The notes under the pieces were generated by a model. That model saw only the letters and a program-made list of their open reading frames with translations, made no database searches and was not told where the DNA came from. Position numbers and translations under genes: made by a program. A stretch of DNA of 64,000 bases from DB1 sp049323655 (lineage in GTDB: Bacteria; Desulfobacterota; Desulfobulbia; Desulfobulbales; SURF-16): NCBI GenBank assembly GCA_049323655.1, contig JBMONO010000021.1:20435-84434 (forward strand), written 5' to 3'. Every line of letters starts with the position of its first letter. Position 1 is the stretch's first letter. Below, in pieces: positions 52,445 through 60,449 of the stretch.

Positions 52445-52807
52445 TTACTTGAAATGCACCCGCACTGCTTCGCGGGTGAGATCCCGTTTTCTCGTGTAGG
52501 CGATCTCCACCGTCACCGTTTCCTCCTTGGCGCTGACATCCACCCCCTCCACCATGATCTCGTTTCCCAGCCAGCGGGCGAGGGCCTGACCGATGGTGAA
52601 TTCCATCGCCGCGGCCAGGATGTCGTTGTTGGCCTCGAACACCAGGTTGAAGAGGCCGCAGCCGAATTCCGGCAGGTTGACCCGCTCGCCCGGGGCGGTG
52701 AACAGCACCTGGATGATCTTGCCGCGCAGCGCCTCGTCGCCGCCGCTCGCCCTGATCGCCCCTTCCCGGCTCACCGTGAGGGGAAAAGAACCGGAAATGC
52801 CGTTCAT
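52445..52807 (-). CDS. gp25-like baseplate wedge protein
   Basis: A 120-residue member of the gpW/gp25 family: GKIIQVLFTAPGERVNLPEFGCGLFNLVFEANND is the family core (the EPR-type loop here reads NLPEFGCGL), followed by AMEFTIGQALARWLGNEI and the VTVEIAY strand. It connects the sheath base to the wedge in contractile systems. It shares four bases with the preceding gene's stop. Confidence 0.92.
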   Translation of the reverse strand: MNGISGSFPLTVSREGAIRASGGDEALRGKIIQVLFTAPGERVNLPEFGCGLFNLVFEANNDILAAAMEFTIGQALARWLGNEIMVEGVDVSAKEETVTVEIAYTRKRDLTREAVRVHFK

Positions 52808-53202
52808 GTGATCTTCCCCTTGAGGCGCACCGGTGGGGCAGGCGGTGTTCCCGGCCCCGGCAGCGCGCTGATATCGTTTTTCAGTTGCTGGTCGGCCGCC
52901 CCGCTTGCCGTCCAGTTGGTGAAGGCCTGATCAATCCCCTGCTGCCAGAGGGCGAGATCGCGCAGCCAGCGGTCAACATCCGCCACCCACTGCCAGAAGG
53001 CGTGATCGGTGGTGGTGTCGGCGAGGGTCTCGGCATGGACGGTAAGGGTCCGGTAGACCGCCTCGCCCAAAGCGCCGAGATTGGCATTGACCGAGGGTTC
53101 GTCGACGTTGACGCCGAGTCCCGCCTCCTGCGCCTCCAGCCGGGTCCGCATCGCCTCGACAAACTCCGTTTTCGCCTTTTCCTTATTTGGTCCTAATCCC
53201 AT
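52804..53202 (-). CDS. small eCIS operon protein, 132 aa
   Basis: A 132-residue helical protein (MGLGPNKEKAKTEFVEAMRTRLEAQEAGLG...), with HAFWQWVADVDRWLRDLALWQQGIDQAFTNW and a Pro-rich end PGPGTPPAPPVRLKGKIT. No family recognised. Locked between the spike gene (one base gap) and gp25 (overlap), it is presumably a baseplate accessory factor or spike-tip partner. Confidence 0.7.
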   Translation of the reverse strand: MGLGPNKEKAKTEFVEAMRTRLEAQEAGLGVNVDEPSVNANLGALGEAVYRTLTVHAETLADTTTDHAFWQWVADVDRWLRDLALWQQGIDQAFTNWTASGAADQQLKNDISALPGPGTPPAPPVRLKGKIT

Positions 53203-53203
53203 A

Positions 53204-54130
53204 TCAAGCCAGTACCTGGGTGTTGGTGGTGACGGTGATGGGCACCGGCGCCCCGAGGTTGCCGACTCCCATGTCGCCGACCCGGATGACCGGCAGCGCG
53301 CCCGGTCCCAGCATCACCGCGCTGCCCTTGACCTGGACCACACCGGCGCCGGCGTCGATGGTGATACCGGCCGTGGTCAGTTCCACGGTGGCGCCGCTCG
53401 CGGTTTCAATGGTAACGCCGCTGCCGGCCAGGGTGACCGTATGGCCGGCCGTTCCCTCGGTGATGGTTACCCCGCCGGCCTCCATGCCGATGGCATGCCC
53501 GGCCTGGCCGTCGGTGACGCTGATGCCGTTGTCATCCATGACAACCGTATGCGACCGGGCGCCATTGCTGATGGTGACGCCGGTTGCGTCCATGACGATC
53601 TCGTGTTGCCGTTGCCCTTCGCGGATGACGACGCCGTCACTGTTCATGGTGATGCGGTTGCCGTTGTGCGCCTCGATGAGGGTGACCATCTCCTCGCCGT
53701 CCTTGTCCTCAAACTGCAGGGTGTGGCCCTTGCCCGTCTTGATGATCTTGCGGGTCGGCGGCGCCTGTGCCGCGCTTTCCTCGCTGCCGTTCGCGCCGTT
53801 TGGGCGGGGCAGTTCACTCTCCCCGCCCGGTGCGCTCCAGTAGCTGCCGACCCAGAGGGGATATTCGAGATTGCCCTCCTCGAACTCGATCCACACCCCG
53901 GCATCGACCTCCGGGACAAAGAGGGCGCCCTGGTTGGCCGCCCCCCCATAAGGCAGGCAGGGAAAGGCCCAGCCGGTGACCACCTCGTCGCCGAGGACGG
54001 AGGGGACCCGGACCTTGAGCCGTCCCAGTTGCTCGGGGTCGTCGTTGTCCACCACCAGCCCCCGGTATTTACCGTAAAAGCGCCGCTCCACCTGCTGCAC
54101 CAGCCGGGCGACGATGGTTTCAAGGGACAT
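53204..54130 (-). CDS. gpV/gp5-like spike protein
   Basis: The central spike of the baseplate, 308 residues. An OB-fold (about 18-100, YRGLVVDNDDPEQLGRLKVRVPSVLG, FPCLPYGG...GVWIEFEEG, YPLWVGSYW) is followed by a beta-helix made of repeats such as NRITMNSDGVVIREG, HEIVMDATGVTISNG, HTVVMDDNGISVTDG, HAIGMEAGGVTITEG, HTVTLAGSGVTIETA (about 150-265), as in VgrG and Afp8 needles. Partner of the gpD-like hub next door. Confidence 0.93.
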   Translation of the reverse strand: MSLETIVARLVQQVERRFYGKYRGLVVDNDDPEQLGRLKVRVPSVLGDEVVTGWAFPCLPYGGAANQGALFVPEVDAGVWIEFEEGNLEYPLWVGSYWSAPGGESELPRPNGANGSEESAAQAPPTRKIIKTGKGHTLQFEDKDGEEMVTLIEAHNGNRITMNSDGVVIREGQRQHEIVMDATGVTISNGARSHTVVMDDNGISVTDGQAGHAIGMEAGGVTITEGTAGHTVTLAGSGVTIETASGATVELTTAGITIDAGAGVVQVKGSAVMLGPGALPVIRVGDMGVGNLGAPVPITVTTNTQVLA

Positions 54131-54142
54131 TGTTGTTTTCCT

Positions 54143-55264
54143 CTAAAGAAGTTCGCCCATCAGGCCGGCGGCGGTAAAGTTCTCCGTCCCGTTCGGCAAC
54201 AGGGCGTTGCGTCTCACCTTGAAAAGCTGGCAATAGCCGTCCTCGGTGAAGACATGGGTAACATGGCTGACATAATAGACCCCGCTGTAGGTCTCGCCGA
54301 TGCCGCGGATGGTCACGGTCCGGCGCGCTTTCAGGACATGGCCGTACTGGTTGGCCTGGATCTCGCCTTCCCCCTCGACAAACCAGGCGCTTTGATTAAA
54401 GAGCGCGGTGCAGAGGGCCTGCATTTCCGGGGCGCCGGTCGCGCCATTGCGGCTTACCACGATGCGGCCTTCCGGCATGGCCGGCCCGGTCAGGGCCGCC
54501 GCATCCTCGCCGCCGAGCAGCCGCTGTTCACCATCGTTGATCTCCGTTGTCAGAATTTCCTTGCTCAGCCGGTCGATCTGCTGCATGGCGACTGCGGCCC
54601 GGCGCAGGCCGTTCACGGTCAGGGTAAGGCGGTTGACCACGGTTTCCCCGCCGAAGTGGACGGAGAGCAGCGGCTGGGGCGGTCCGTCGAGGGCGGGCCT
54701 CTTGAAGCAACCGGTCCGGCCCTCGACATAGCAGAGAAAGCCGTTGCGCCCGGCCAGCCGTTTGAGAAAACGCATGTCCGTCTCCCGCTGGATGATGGTG
54801 GAGAGCGCCTCGTCATGGATCACCCCGCTGTCTTCCACATCCGGGGTCAGGCCATAGTTGGCGAAAATCTCGCTGGCAATGTCACTGTCTTTTTTGTTCG
54901 GCCAGTCCTTCAGTTTCTCCTCTTGGTCGAGCAGGACGCTGGCGTCCATCCCCCAGACCTCCAGCACACAGCCGCTGGGGTCACCGGCAAAGTGGGGCAT
55001 GACATGGGTGATGGGGCCGCGGATCAACTCTTCGTCGCCATCGGCAAATCCGGTCAGCCGGATCGCCACCTCCCGGCCGATCCGCAGCCGTTCGTCGTCA
55101 AGGATGCCCCAGGAGCCGTCCCTGCCGTGCAGCAGCAGGGAAAAACGCAGGCGGAACATGCCGGCCAGCTCGATGTCGTCCTCCACCTCCAGGCTGACCA
55201 GCCGGGGAGAGAGGTCGCTTGCCTCCTGCCCGCCGATATCGATGACGAGATGCTCGTTTTCCAC
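54143..55264 (-). CDS. gpD-like hub protein
   Basis: A 373-residue homologue of phage late-control protein D and of the gp27 half of VgrG: SPRLVSLEVEDDIELAGMFRLRFSLLL, IGREVAIRLTGFADG, the central LSTIIQRETDMRFLKRLAGRNGFLCYVEG and the C-terminal YSGVYYVSHVTHVFTEDGYCQLFKVRRN. It forms the threefold adaptor between tube and spike. In eCIS such hub genes usually pair with the gpV-type gene, 12 bases downstream here. Confidence 0.92.
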   Translation of the reverse strand: MENEHLVIDIGGQEASDLSPRLVSLEVEDDIELAGMFRLRFSLLLHGRDGSWGILDDERLRIGREVAIRLTGFADGDEELIRGPITHVMPHFAGDPSGCVLEVWGMDASVLLDQEEKLKDWPNKKDSDIASEIFANYGLTPDVEDSGVIHDEALSTIIQRETDMRFLKRLAGRNGFLCYVEGRTGCFKRPALDGPPQPLLSVHFGGETVVNRLTLTVNGLRRAAVAMQQIDRLSKEILTTEINDGEQRLLGGEDAAALTGPAMPEGRIVVSRNGATGAPEMQALCTALFNQSAWFVEGEGEIQANQYGHVLKARRTVTIRGIGETYSGVYYVSHVTHVFTEDGYCQLFKVRRNALLPNGTENFTAAGLMGELL

Positions 55265-55266
55265 GG

Positions 55267-55380
55267 GAAAATGCCTAAAGTATTTAAAGTGCCTAAAATG
55301 CCTAAAGTATTTAAAGTGCCTAAAGTGCCTAAAGTGCCTAAAATGTCTAAAATGTCTAAAATGCCTAAATTCCTAAAGTT
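55267..55380. repeat. 9-bp satellite repeat, left block
   Basis: About twelve 9-bp units of the form TAAAGTGCC, with variants TAAAATGCC, TAAAGTATT and TAAAATGTC, directly upstream of the gpD-like gene. R1 copy 8 is inserted at its end. Confidence 0.85.
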
Positions 55381-55513
55381 GACAAACCCGTAAAAAGTCT
55401 TTTTTCACCACAGAGCGCAATGAGAGTACAGAGAAAAAATATTTAATTATAATTAGTTACATCTGTGTGCCCTGCGGTCTCCGTGGTTGATTTGCAGTTT
55501 TTGCGAGACCATC
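55381..55513. mobile_element. R1 MITE-like element, copy 8
   Basis: A full-length 133-bp copy inserted into the intergenic satellite of the eCIS operon, with the 6-bp duplication AAAGTT on both sides (55375-55380, 55514-55519). Confidence 0.85.
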
Positions 55514-55663
55514 AAAGTTAAAGGTGTTATCTGATTCAGATAAGTACCGCCCCTTGAAGTACTTAAGGCACTTAAGGCACTTTAGGCACTTAAGGCACTT
55601 TAGGCACTTAAGGCACTTTAGGCACTTTAAATACTTTAGGCATTTTAGGCACTTGAAATACCT
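55514..55663. repeat. inverted palindromic unit plus 9-bp satellite, right block
   Basis: Begins with the reverse complement of the repeat unit at 44.9-45.3 kb, its palindrome changed by one inserted T (TTATCTGATTCAGATAA, 55527-55543), then TTAAGGCAC / TTTAGGCAC units to the stop codon of the LysM-like gene. Confidence 0.82.
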
Positions 55664-56254
55664 TCATCCTCCGCTGGCCGGCGGGATGACGATCTGTTTG
55701 CCGATCCGTCCCACCGGTTCCGCCGCTGCCGCGGTAAAGCCGCTGGTCGCAATCGCCGCCATGAGCGCTTCCTCGCCCAGGGTGAGCCGGTTATAGCTCA
55801 CCAGCACCGAACGCCGGAAGCTTTGTCCGGCAACCGGTACGGTCGCGCCGGCCGCCGCCAGGGTCCCTTCATCGAGCAGTACCTCTTCGCTGAAAAGAAA
55901 ATCTTCCACCCCGATAAGCCCGGAGAGACGAGTGGCCAGCACATTCCAGGGCGCTGGCCCGGCCTCGTCATCGTGGGTAAGGACAATCCGGACCTGGAGC
56001 CGGGCCGACAGGCCGAGCAGATCAAGCGGCGAAGAAAACCCCGCCGCCGCATCGGCCAGCCGCCACCAGGCACGCGGTTCCCGGTAGTAGCGGACAGCCA
56101 GGTGGTCGAGCCGTTCGCCATCAGCGATGGTGTGGAGAAAGGTGCCGTTGGTGGTCGGGGTGCGCCGGAGCCGCACCGCTCTGCTCCGCCGACCGTCAGC
56201 CTCGACGATCATCGTGGACGGTTCTTTCCGATAACGGGAATTTTTGAAAAACAT
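55664..56254 (-). CDS. LysM-like tail adaptor (gpX/gp53-type)
   Basis: A 196-residue protein starting MFFKNSRYRK. The segment FLHTIADGERLDHLAVRYYREPRAWWRLADA is a LysM-like fold as in gpX and Afp7-type adaptors; the rest is beta-rich (VRIVLTHDDEAG, RRSVLVSYNRLTLGEEALMAAIATSG). The ATG at 56254 is chosen because the longer frame from 56278 overlaps the upstream gene. The stop is followed by ~400 bases of repeats before the gpD-like gene. Confidence 0.8.
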   Translation of the reverse strand: MFFKNSRYRKEPSTMIVEADGRRSRAVRLRRTPTTNGTFLHTIADGERLDHLAVRYYREPRAWWRLADAAAGFSSPLDLLGLSARLQVRIVLTHDDEAGPAPWNVLATRLSGLIGVEDFLFSEEVLLDEGTLAAAGATVPVAGQSFRRSVLVSYNRLTLGEEALMAAIATSGFTAAAAEPVGRIGKQIVIPPASGG

Positions 56255-56258
56255 GTCA

Positions 56259-57005
56259 TTACCCCGGGATGACCACATCGGTGATGCTGGTCAGATTGGC
56301 AAGGTTCAGCGCCGCCATGATCTCCTTCATCGCCTTGGTGTACTGGAAAACCGGATTGGGACCCTCGATCACGGTCAGGTTGACCGCAACCGTGGCCCGC
56401 ACCGGATTAAGGTCGGTGCTGAATTCGGTTTCCGTGATGTTCATGCTGTTGATGTTGACCGGCATCACCCGTTTGCGGCCCCAGATAAAGAGGATCATCG
56501 GCGGATTCTCCCCCCTGGTGAAACTGAAGCCGCCGGAAGAGCCGAGCAGGGCACCGAGGGCCTGGCCGAGCAGACTTTCCCCCTTGGGGTAGACCATCAG
56601 TTCCAGGGTGGCGATCTGCGGCATAACCCCGAACTGTTCGGTGAGGACGTCGCCTTCGTTCAGCTTGTCCGTGGCGTCGAGCCGGATCTCAAAGGAGAGC
56701 GATTCCTCCTGGACCCGAACCTGTTGTTGGCGTTGCAGTTCGAGCAGGTCGGAAAACTCCTCGCGCTGGTGGAATTCCCTGAGCGTGGTCCGGCTCGCCG
56801 CTAGCCGGCGTTGCCGGGACTCTTCCGTCTCGCCGGCCGGCGCCGTCTGCGCCGGCGCGTTGGGCACCGAAAAGGTGAGACTGCGCGAACGGGTCAGCTG
56901 CACCGGGTTGAACTGAAAGGGCACGATCAGCGGCGGCAGGCTGAGGCCGTACTCGACAAAGGCGCCGCGCAGAATCTTCGGTCTGTTGCTGAATCCTCCG
57001 GACAT
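56259..57005 (-). CDS. eCIS tube-hub adaptor (CIS tube protein/LysM-like N-domain)
   Basis: A 248-residue protein whose N-terminus reads PKILRGAFVEYGLSLPPLIVPFQFNPVQLTRSRSLTFSVP, the typical start of CIS 'tube protein N-terminal' adaptors (Afp7/Pvc7-like). Later parts are ATLELMVYPKG, PPMILFIWGRKRVMPVNINSMNITETEFSTDLNPVRATVAVNLTVIEG. A Gln/Arg-rich helix occupies about 60-100. It likely caps the tube bottom next to the hub. Ends 5 bases before the LysM-like gene. Confidence 0.82.
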   Translation of the reverse strand: MSGGFSNRPKILRGAFVEYGLSLPPLIVPFQFNPVQLTRSRSLTFSVPNAPAQTAPAGETEESRQRRLAASRTTLREFHQREEFSDLLELQRQQQVRVQEESLSFEIRLDATDKLNEGDVLTEQFGVMPQIATLELMVYPKGESLLGQALGALLGSSGGFSFTRGENPPMILFIWGRKRVMPVNINSMNITETEFSTDLNPVRATVAVNLTVIEGPNPVFQYTKAMKEIMAALNLANLTSITDVVIPG

Positions 57006-57022
57006 AATCTCCTTTCCCGTGG

Positions 57023-57409
57023 TCAGGGAATGTTGGTCCGAATCCGGGCGATGATGGCCCGGATCGGCTCCCGGTTTTCGACCGTGAAGGCGGTGTTCAT
57101 CCGTTCCAGCAGATCACTGGTCTGCCGGGAAAAGCCCAAAAAAAAGTAGTCGATGCTGGAACCGCTGCCGATCTCGACAAAGTATCCGAACTGGTCGCTG
57201 TCGATGAGCCCGCTTTGCCGCGGCAAACCGCTCTCCTCGATGATCGTCGTCAGCCTGGTGAACTCGGCGGCAGTGATCACCCGGTTGCCCCAGAAGGGGC
57301 GCTCTTCCAGGGTGTCCCGCAATGTTTCCGAAACAAAATGGGCCCGGTAGAACGGCTTGTCCTCGTTGCCCCGCCAGATGATGCGCACCCTGAAGTCGTC
57401 CTTGTCCAC
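57023..57409 (-). CDS. hypothetical protein next to the cargo-like gene, 128 aa
   Basis: A 128-residue soluble alpha/beta protein (VDKDDFRVRIIWRGNEDKPFYRAHFVS...), with LGFSRQTSDLLERMNTAFTVENREPIRAIIARIRTNIP at the end. GTG 57409 is preferred because GGGGAGG lies directly before it; ATG 57430 lacks such a site. A 7-bp stem hairpin precedes it. Possible roles are cargo chaperone, immunity protein or baseplate accessory; the sequence does not decide. Confidence 0.65.
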   Translation of the reverse strand: MDKDDFRVRIIWRGNEDKPFYRAHFVSETLRDTLEERPFWGNRVITAAEFTRLTTIIEESGLPRQSGLIDSDQFGYFVEIGSGSSIDYFFLGFSRQTSDLLERMNTAFTVENREPIRAIIARIRTNIP

Positions 57410-57432
57410 AATGCCTCCCCTTGTCGGCATCG

Positions 57433-57450
57433 GCCCGTTTTGCAACGGGC
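57433..57450 (-). other. intercistronic hairpin
   Basis: GCCCGTT-TTGC-AACGGGC, a perfect 7-bp stem, sits between the stop of the cargo-like gene and the start of the next gene. No T tract, so probably an mRNA processing or stability element. Confidence 0.45.
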
Positions 57451-57452
57451 GG

Positions 57453-58193
57453 TTAGCGAAAGGTCCAGCCCGGAAACTCCGCGGTCAGGGTTGACCGGTG
57501 AGTGGCCACCGGACCACTGCCAGGAGTTGTCGGGTGATTGGGGGTCACCGTGCCAGCACTGTTGACGGAAAAGCCGTACGCCAGGGAGTCGAGCCTGGTG
57601 ACGGTCGTGCCGTTCACCCCGTTGAGGGACAGCACCGCATCCCAGGTGGTCACCCCGCTGGCCGGCGGGTTGCGCGAGGGATGGTCGATAAAGGTGGTCG
57701 GTCGGGCCGCTGCCTCGGCATCGGTCCAGTAAAAGGGTTTGGTGTCGTCATTGGGCCGCGGATCGACATAGGGTGAGGTGGTGCCTCCCAAGGGGACATT
57801 GGTGTCGATGGTCTGGGTCCAGCGGTAGCCGTCCGGATAGTCGGGATCGGAGCCGCCGCCGCTGATCTCCACCTCGATGCCGACCCCGCGCGCCTCTGCG
57901 GCAAAGGAGGTGAGCGAGGCGCTCTGGTCCTGGTCGCCGGTTGATTCAGAGGTGGACTTGTCCGGCAGTCGCAGGGCAGGTGCGGGGTAGTCCGGGGCAA
58001 AGCGCCTCAGCGCGATGCGGGGGGGGAGATGGTCCGGCATGATGGCCGCCTTGTCGCCCAGGTCGAGCATGGCCTGGTTCCCCAGGGTGCGGGCCAGAGA
58101 GGATGCGGCCATGGTGGGTGGTGCCACGGCCGGTGATGGTGTTGCCTGGTCCTGGTGCCGGCGCGGTTTTCCTGTTTTTGTCTGTCCTGCCAT
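57453..58193 (-). CDS. candidate eCIS cargo/effector protein
   Basis: A 246-residue protein. Residues about 28-45, MAASSLARTLGNQAMLDLG, match the short helix (LQRTLGNQAV-type) found at the start of many eCIS-associated toxins with DUF4157. After a Pro/Ser linker a beta-rich domain follows (GVGIEVEISGGGSDPDYPDGYRW..., TSPYVDPRPNDDTKPFYWTDAEA, GVTTWDAVLSLNGVN). No enzyme motif is visible and no DUF4157 HExxH is present. It sits directly after the AAA ATPase gene. Cargo status is inference from the N-terminal motif and position. Confidence 0.6.
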   Translation of the reverse strand: MAGQTKTGKPRRHQDQATPSPAVAPPTMAASSLARTLGNQAMLDLGDKAAIMPDHLPPRIALRRFAPDYPAPALRLPDKSTSESTGDQDQSASLTSFAAEARGVGIEVEISGGGSDPDYPDGYRWTQTIDTNVPLGGTTSPYVDPRPNDDTKPFYWTDAEAAARPTTFIDHPSRNPPASGVTTWDAVLSLNGVNGTTVTRLDSLAYGFSVNSAGTVTPNHPTTPGSGPVATHRSTLTAEFPGWTFR

Positions 58194-58238
58194 AATTCCT
58201 CCATGTCGAAGGCGGAAATGACACTCCGCTTCTCCTGA

Positions 58239-60449
58239 CTATGCCCCCTTTTCCTTTTTATTCTCCCCGTCCGTCCACAGCTTGCCGATCTTGGCATATT
58301 CCCGTTTGGCGGCGTGGAGAATGTGACCCATGGTGAGCGGGCCATTCTCCCGGGCGGCGAGAAAGGCGCTGTTGAGCGCGATGTTGCGGATGGTGCCGCC
58401 CGTCACCGGCAGCCGCTCGGCCAGTGCTGCGCAATCGATGTCGTCGGCGAGCGGCGCTTCGGCCGGCAAATGGCCCTGCCAGATGCGTTGGCGCAGGGGG
58501 CTGTCCGGAAAGGGAAAATCGACGATGAAGCGGATGCGTCGGGTAAAGGCCTCATCCATGTTGGCGCGCAGATTGGTGGCGAGGATGACCATGCCCTCGT
58601 ACTCCTCCATCTTCTGGAGCAGATAACTGGTCTCGATGTTGGCGTAGCGGTCGTGGGCGTCCTTTACCTCCGTGCGCTTGCCGAAGAGGGCGTCCGCCTC
58701 GTCGAAGAAGAGGATGGCGTTGCTCTGCTCCGCTTCCCGGAAGATGCGGTTTAAGTTTTTTTCCGTTTCGCCGATGTACTTGCTGACCACCCCGGCCAGA
58801 TCGATTTTGTAAAGATCAAGGCCGAGTTCGCCGGCAATGACCTCGGCGGCGAGCGACTTGCCGGTGCCGGGCGGCCCGGTGAAGAGCACGGAGAGGCCGC
58901 GGCCGCGGCTGATGCGGCGGGCAAAGCCCCATTCGTTGAACACCGTATGACCGTGCCTGACCTGGTTGCAGATCTCGGCCAGCAGGGCGATCCGGTCCGG
59001 CGGCAGAACGAGATCGGTCCATCCGCAGCGGCATGTCCCTTTCACCGCCAGGGAGGCGAGCCGGTGATGAGCGCCGTCGCGACAGGCCGCGGCGAAATCA
59101 TCCAGCCCTGGCGGCCGGTTGGCGCCCCCGGCCAGGGCCATGGCCCGGCGGGCCGCATCCATGATCGCCCCCGGGGTGAGCTGAAAGCGGCGGGCGAGGA
59201 GGGCGCTCCACTGCTGCCCCCCGCTGCCGCCGCACTCCTGCAGGGCGTGTTGCCAGCACGCCTCGCGCTGGGGCACGGTGGACGGCGGCATCTCGATGGT
59301 GTGGAGGGTGATGGAGCCGTCCCCGGCCCGTGGTTGCCAGGGTTGTTCAGCGCTGACGAAAACAATCCATCCCCAAATCAGGGTTGCCTGCTCGATGGCG
59401 CGGAACATTCGCTCCCCCTCGTCGGCGCCGAGCAGGGCATCGATCCGGTCGAGATAGACGATGGCGCGGGTCAGCAGCCCTTCCCGAAAGGCGAGGTGCA
59501 GGCGGTGTTGCCGTTCATCGGGATCGGCCGGCAGCAGCAGGGCGTCGACGACCAGCAGCGGGCAGCCGATTTCCCGGCAGAAACTCCGGGCCAGATGCAT
59601 TTTGCCGCTGCCGGCCGGGCCGTGCAGAACGACAATGGTCTTGCCTGTCGTTTCTCCATGGCCGGGTACTGACCGGGCCAGGCGACTCAGGCGGCGGCTG
59701 ATGTCGGGCGCCACCGGCACCGCGATCGGGCTGATGGCCGGGCCGACCCGTCGGCAGAGGCCGGCAAGCCTGCCGTCGAGGGCATTGTCTCCCAGGAGAA
59801 AGGCGACGATCCGCGGATCGACCCGGAGAAACTCGGCGAGATCGCTTGTCCCCGACGGACTGTGCGGATCAACGGCGCCGGTGAGAATGGTGCTGCGCCG
59901 CAGTCGCCCCCCTGGGGTGAGCAGATGCCGCAGACCCCATCTTTCCCGGCGGTTTTCGGCGAGCAGGTCGAGGATGAGGGCGACCGAGGGTTTTTTGCGG
60001 GTGATGTCGTCCTGGAGAAAGGTGTAGATAGTGTCATAGCGGCGGTCGAGTTCCGGGGCGAGGCAGATGATCACCATACGCAACTCCAGGGCGGAGAGGC
60101 CGAAGAGGACGGCCAGTTCGACCAGGGGCAGGCTGATGCCTTGCCGGCGGGCCGCCGCTGTTTTTTCGGCAATGGTCCGGTCGAGCGCCGCCAGCTCGTG
60201 ACGGAGAGGTTCGGGCCCGGCAGGATCAGATCCCTTTTCCGACTCCGGCCGCAAAAGGGTTTCGACCTCCTCGGCGCTGATGACAAGGCCGGGCGGCGCA
60301 GCAAGGGACCATGGCCGGTCAGGGCAGGGCCGGCGACGCAGGGCGAGGCGGAGCAGCAGGTCAAGGCGCGTCAGTTCGTCCGCCAGCAGGGCAAAACCGT
60401 CGGCATAGGCGGGCAGCAGCGTCTCTTTTCCCGGCAGACCGGCGATCAT
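58239..60449 (-). CDS. eCIS AAA+ ATPase (Afp15/Pvc15-like)
   Basis: A 736-residue protein with a hallmark eCIS organisation: a winged-helix-like N-terminal region, a first nucleotide fold with Walker A GPAGSGKM near 280 (Met replaces the usual Ser/Thr), and a second canonical AAA domain with GPPGTGKSLAA near 525, Walker B AILFFDEADALFG near 581, KRTEVKDAHDRYANIETSYLLQKMEEYEG and the arginine-finger region AFTRRIRFIVDFPFP. This ATPase assists particle assembly or cargo loading. The gene shares four bases with the DUF4255 gene. Confidence 0.93.
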   Translation of the reverse strand: MIAGLPGKETLLPAYADGFALLADELTRLDLLLRLALRRRPCPDRPWSLAAPPGLVISAEEVETLLRPESEKGSDPAGPEPLRHELAALDRTIAEKTAAARRQGISLPLVELAVLFGLSALELRMVIICLAPELDRRYDTIYTFLQDDITRKKPSVALILDLLAENRRERWGLRHLLTPGGRLRRSTILTGAVDPHSPSGTSDLAEFLRVDPRIVAFLLGDNALDGRLAGLCRRVGPAISPIAVPVAPDISRRLSRLARSVPGHGETTGKTIVVLHGPAGSGKMHLARSFCREIGCPLLVVDALLLPADPDERQHRLHLAFREGLLTRAIVYLDRIDALLGADEGERMFRAIEQATLIWGWIVFVSAEQPWQPRAGDGSITLHTIEMPPSTVPQREACWQHALQECGGSGGQQWSALLARRFQLTPGAIMDAARRAMALAGGANRPPGLDDFAAACRDGAHHRLASLAVKGTCRCGWTDLVLPPDRIALLAEICNQVRHGHTVFNEWGFARRISRGRGLSVLFTGPPGTGKSLAAEVIAGELGLDLYKIDLAGVVSKYIGETEKNLNRIFREAEQSNAILFFDEADALFGKRTEVKDAHDRYANIETSYLLQKMEEYEGMVILATNLRANMDEAFTRRIRFIVDFPFPDSPLRQRIWQGHLPAEAPLADDIDCAALAERLPVTGGTIRNIALNSAFLAARENGPLTMGHILHAAKREYAKIGKLWTDGENKKEKGA

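Noticed and set aside
53081..55393. 770-codon open frame on the plus strand
   Set aside because: It is antisense to the spike and hub genes, which have clear homology; its end is translated from the 9-bp satellite.
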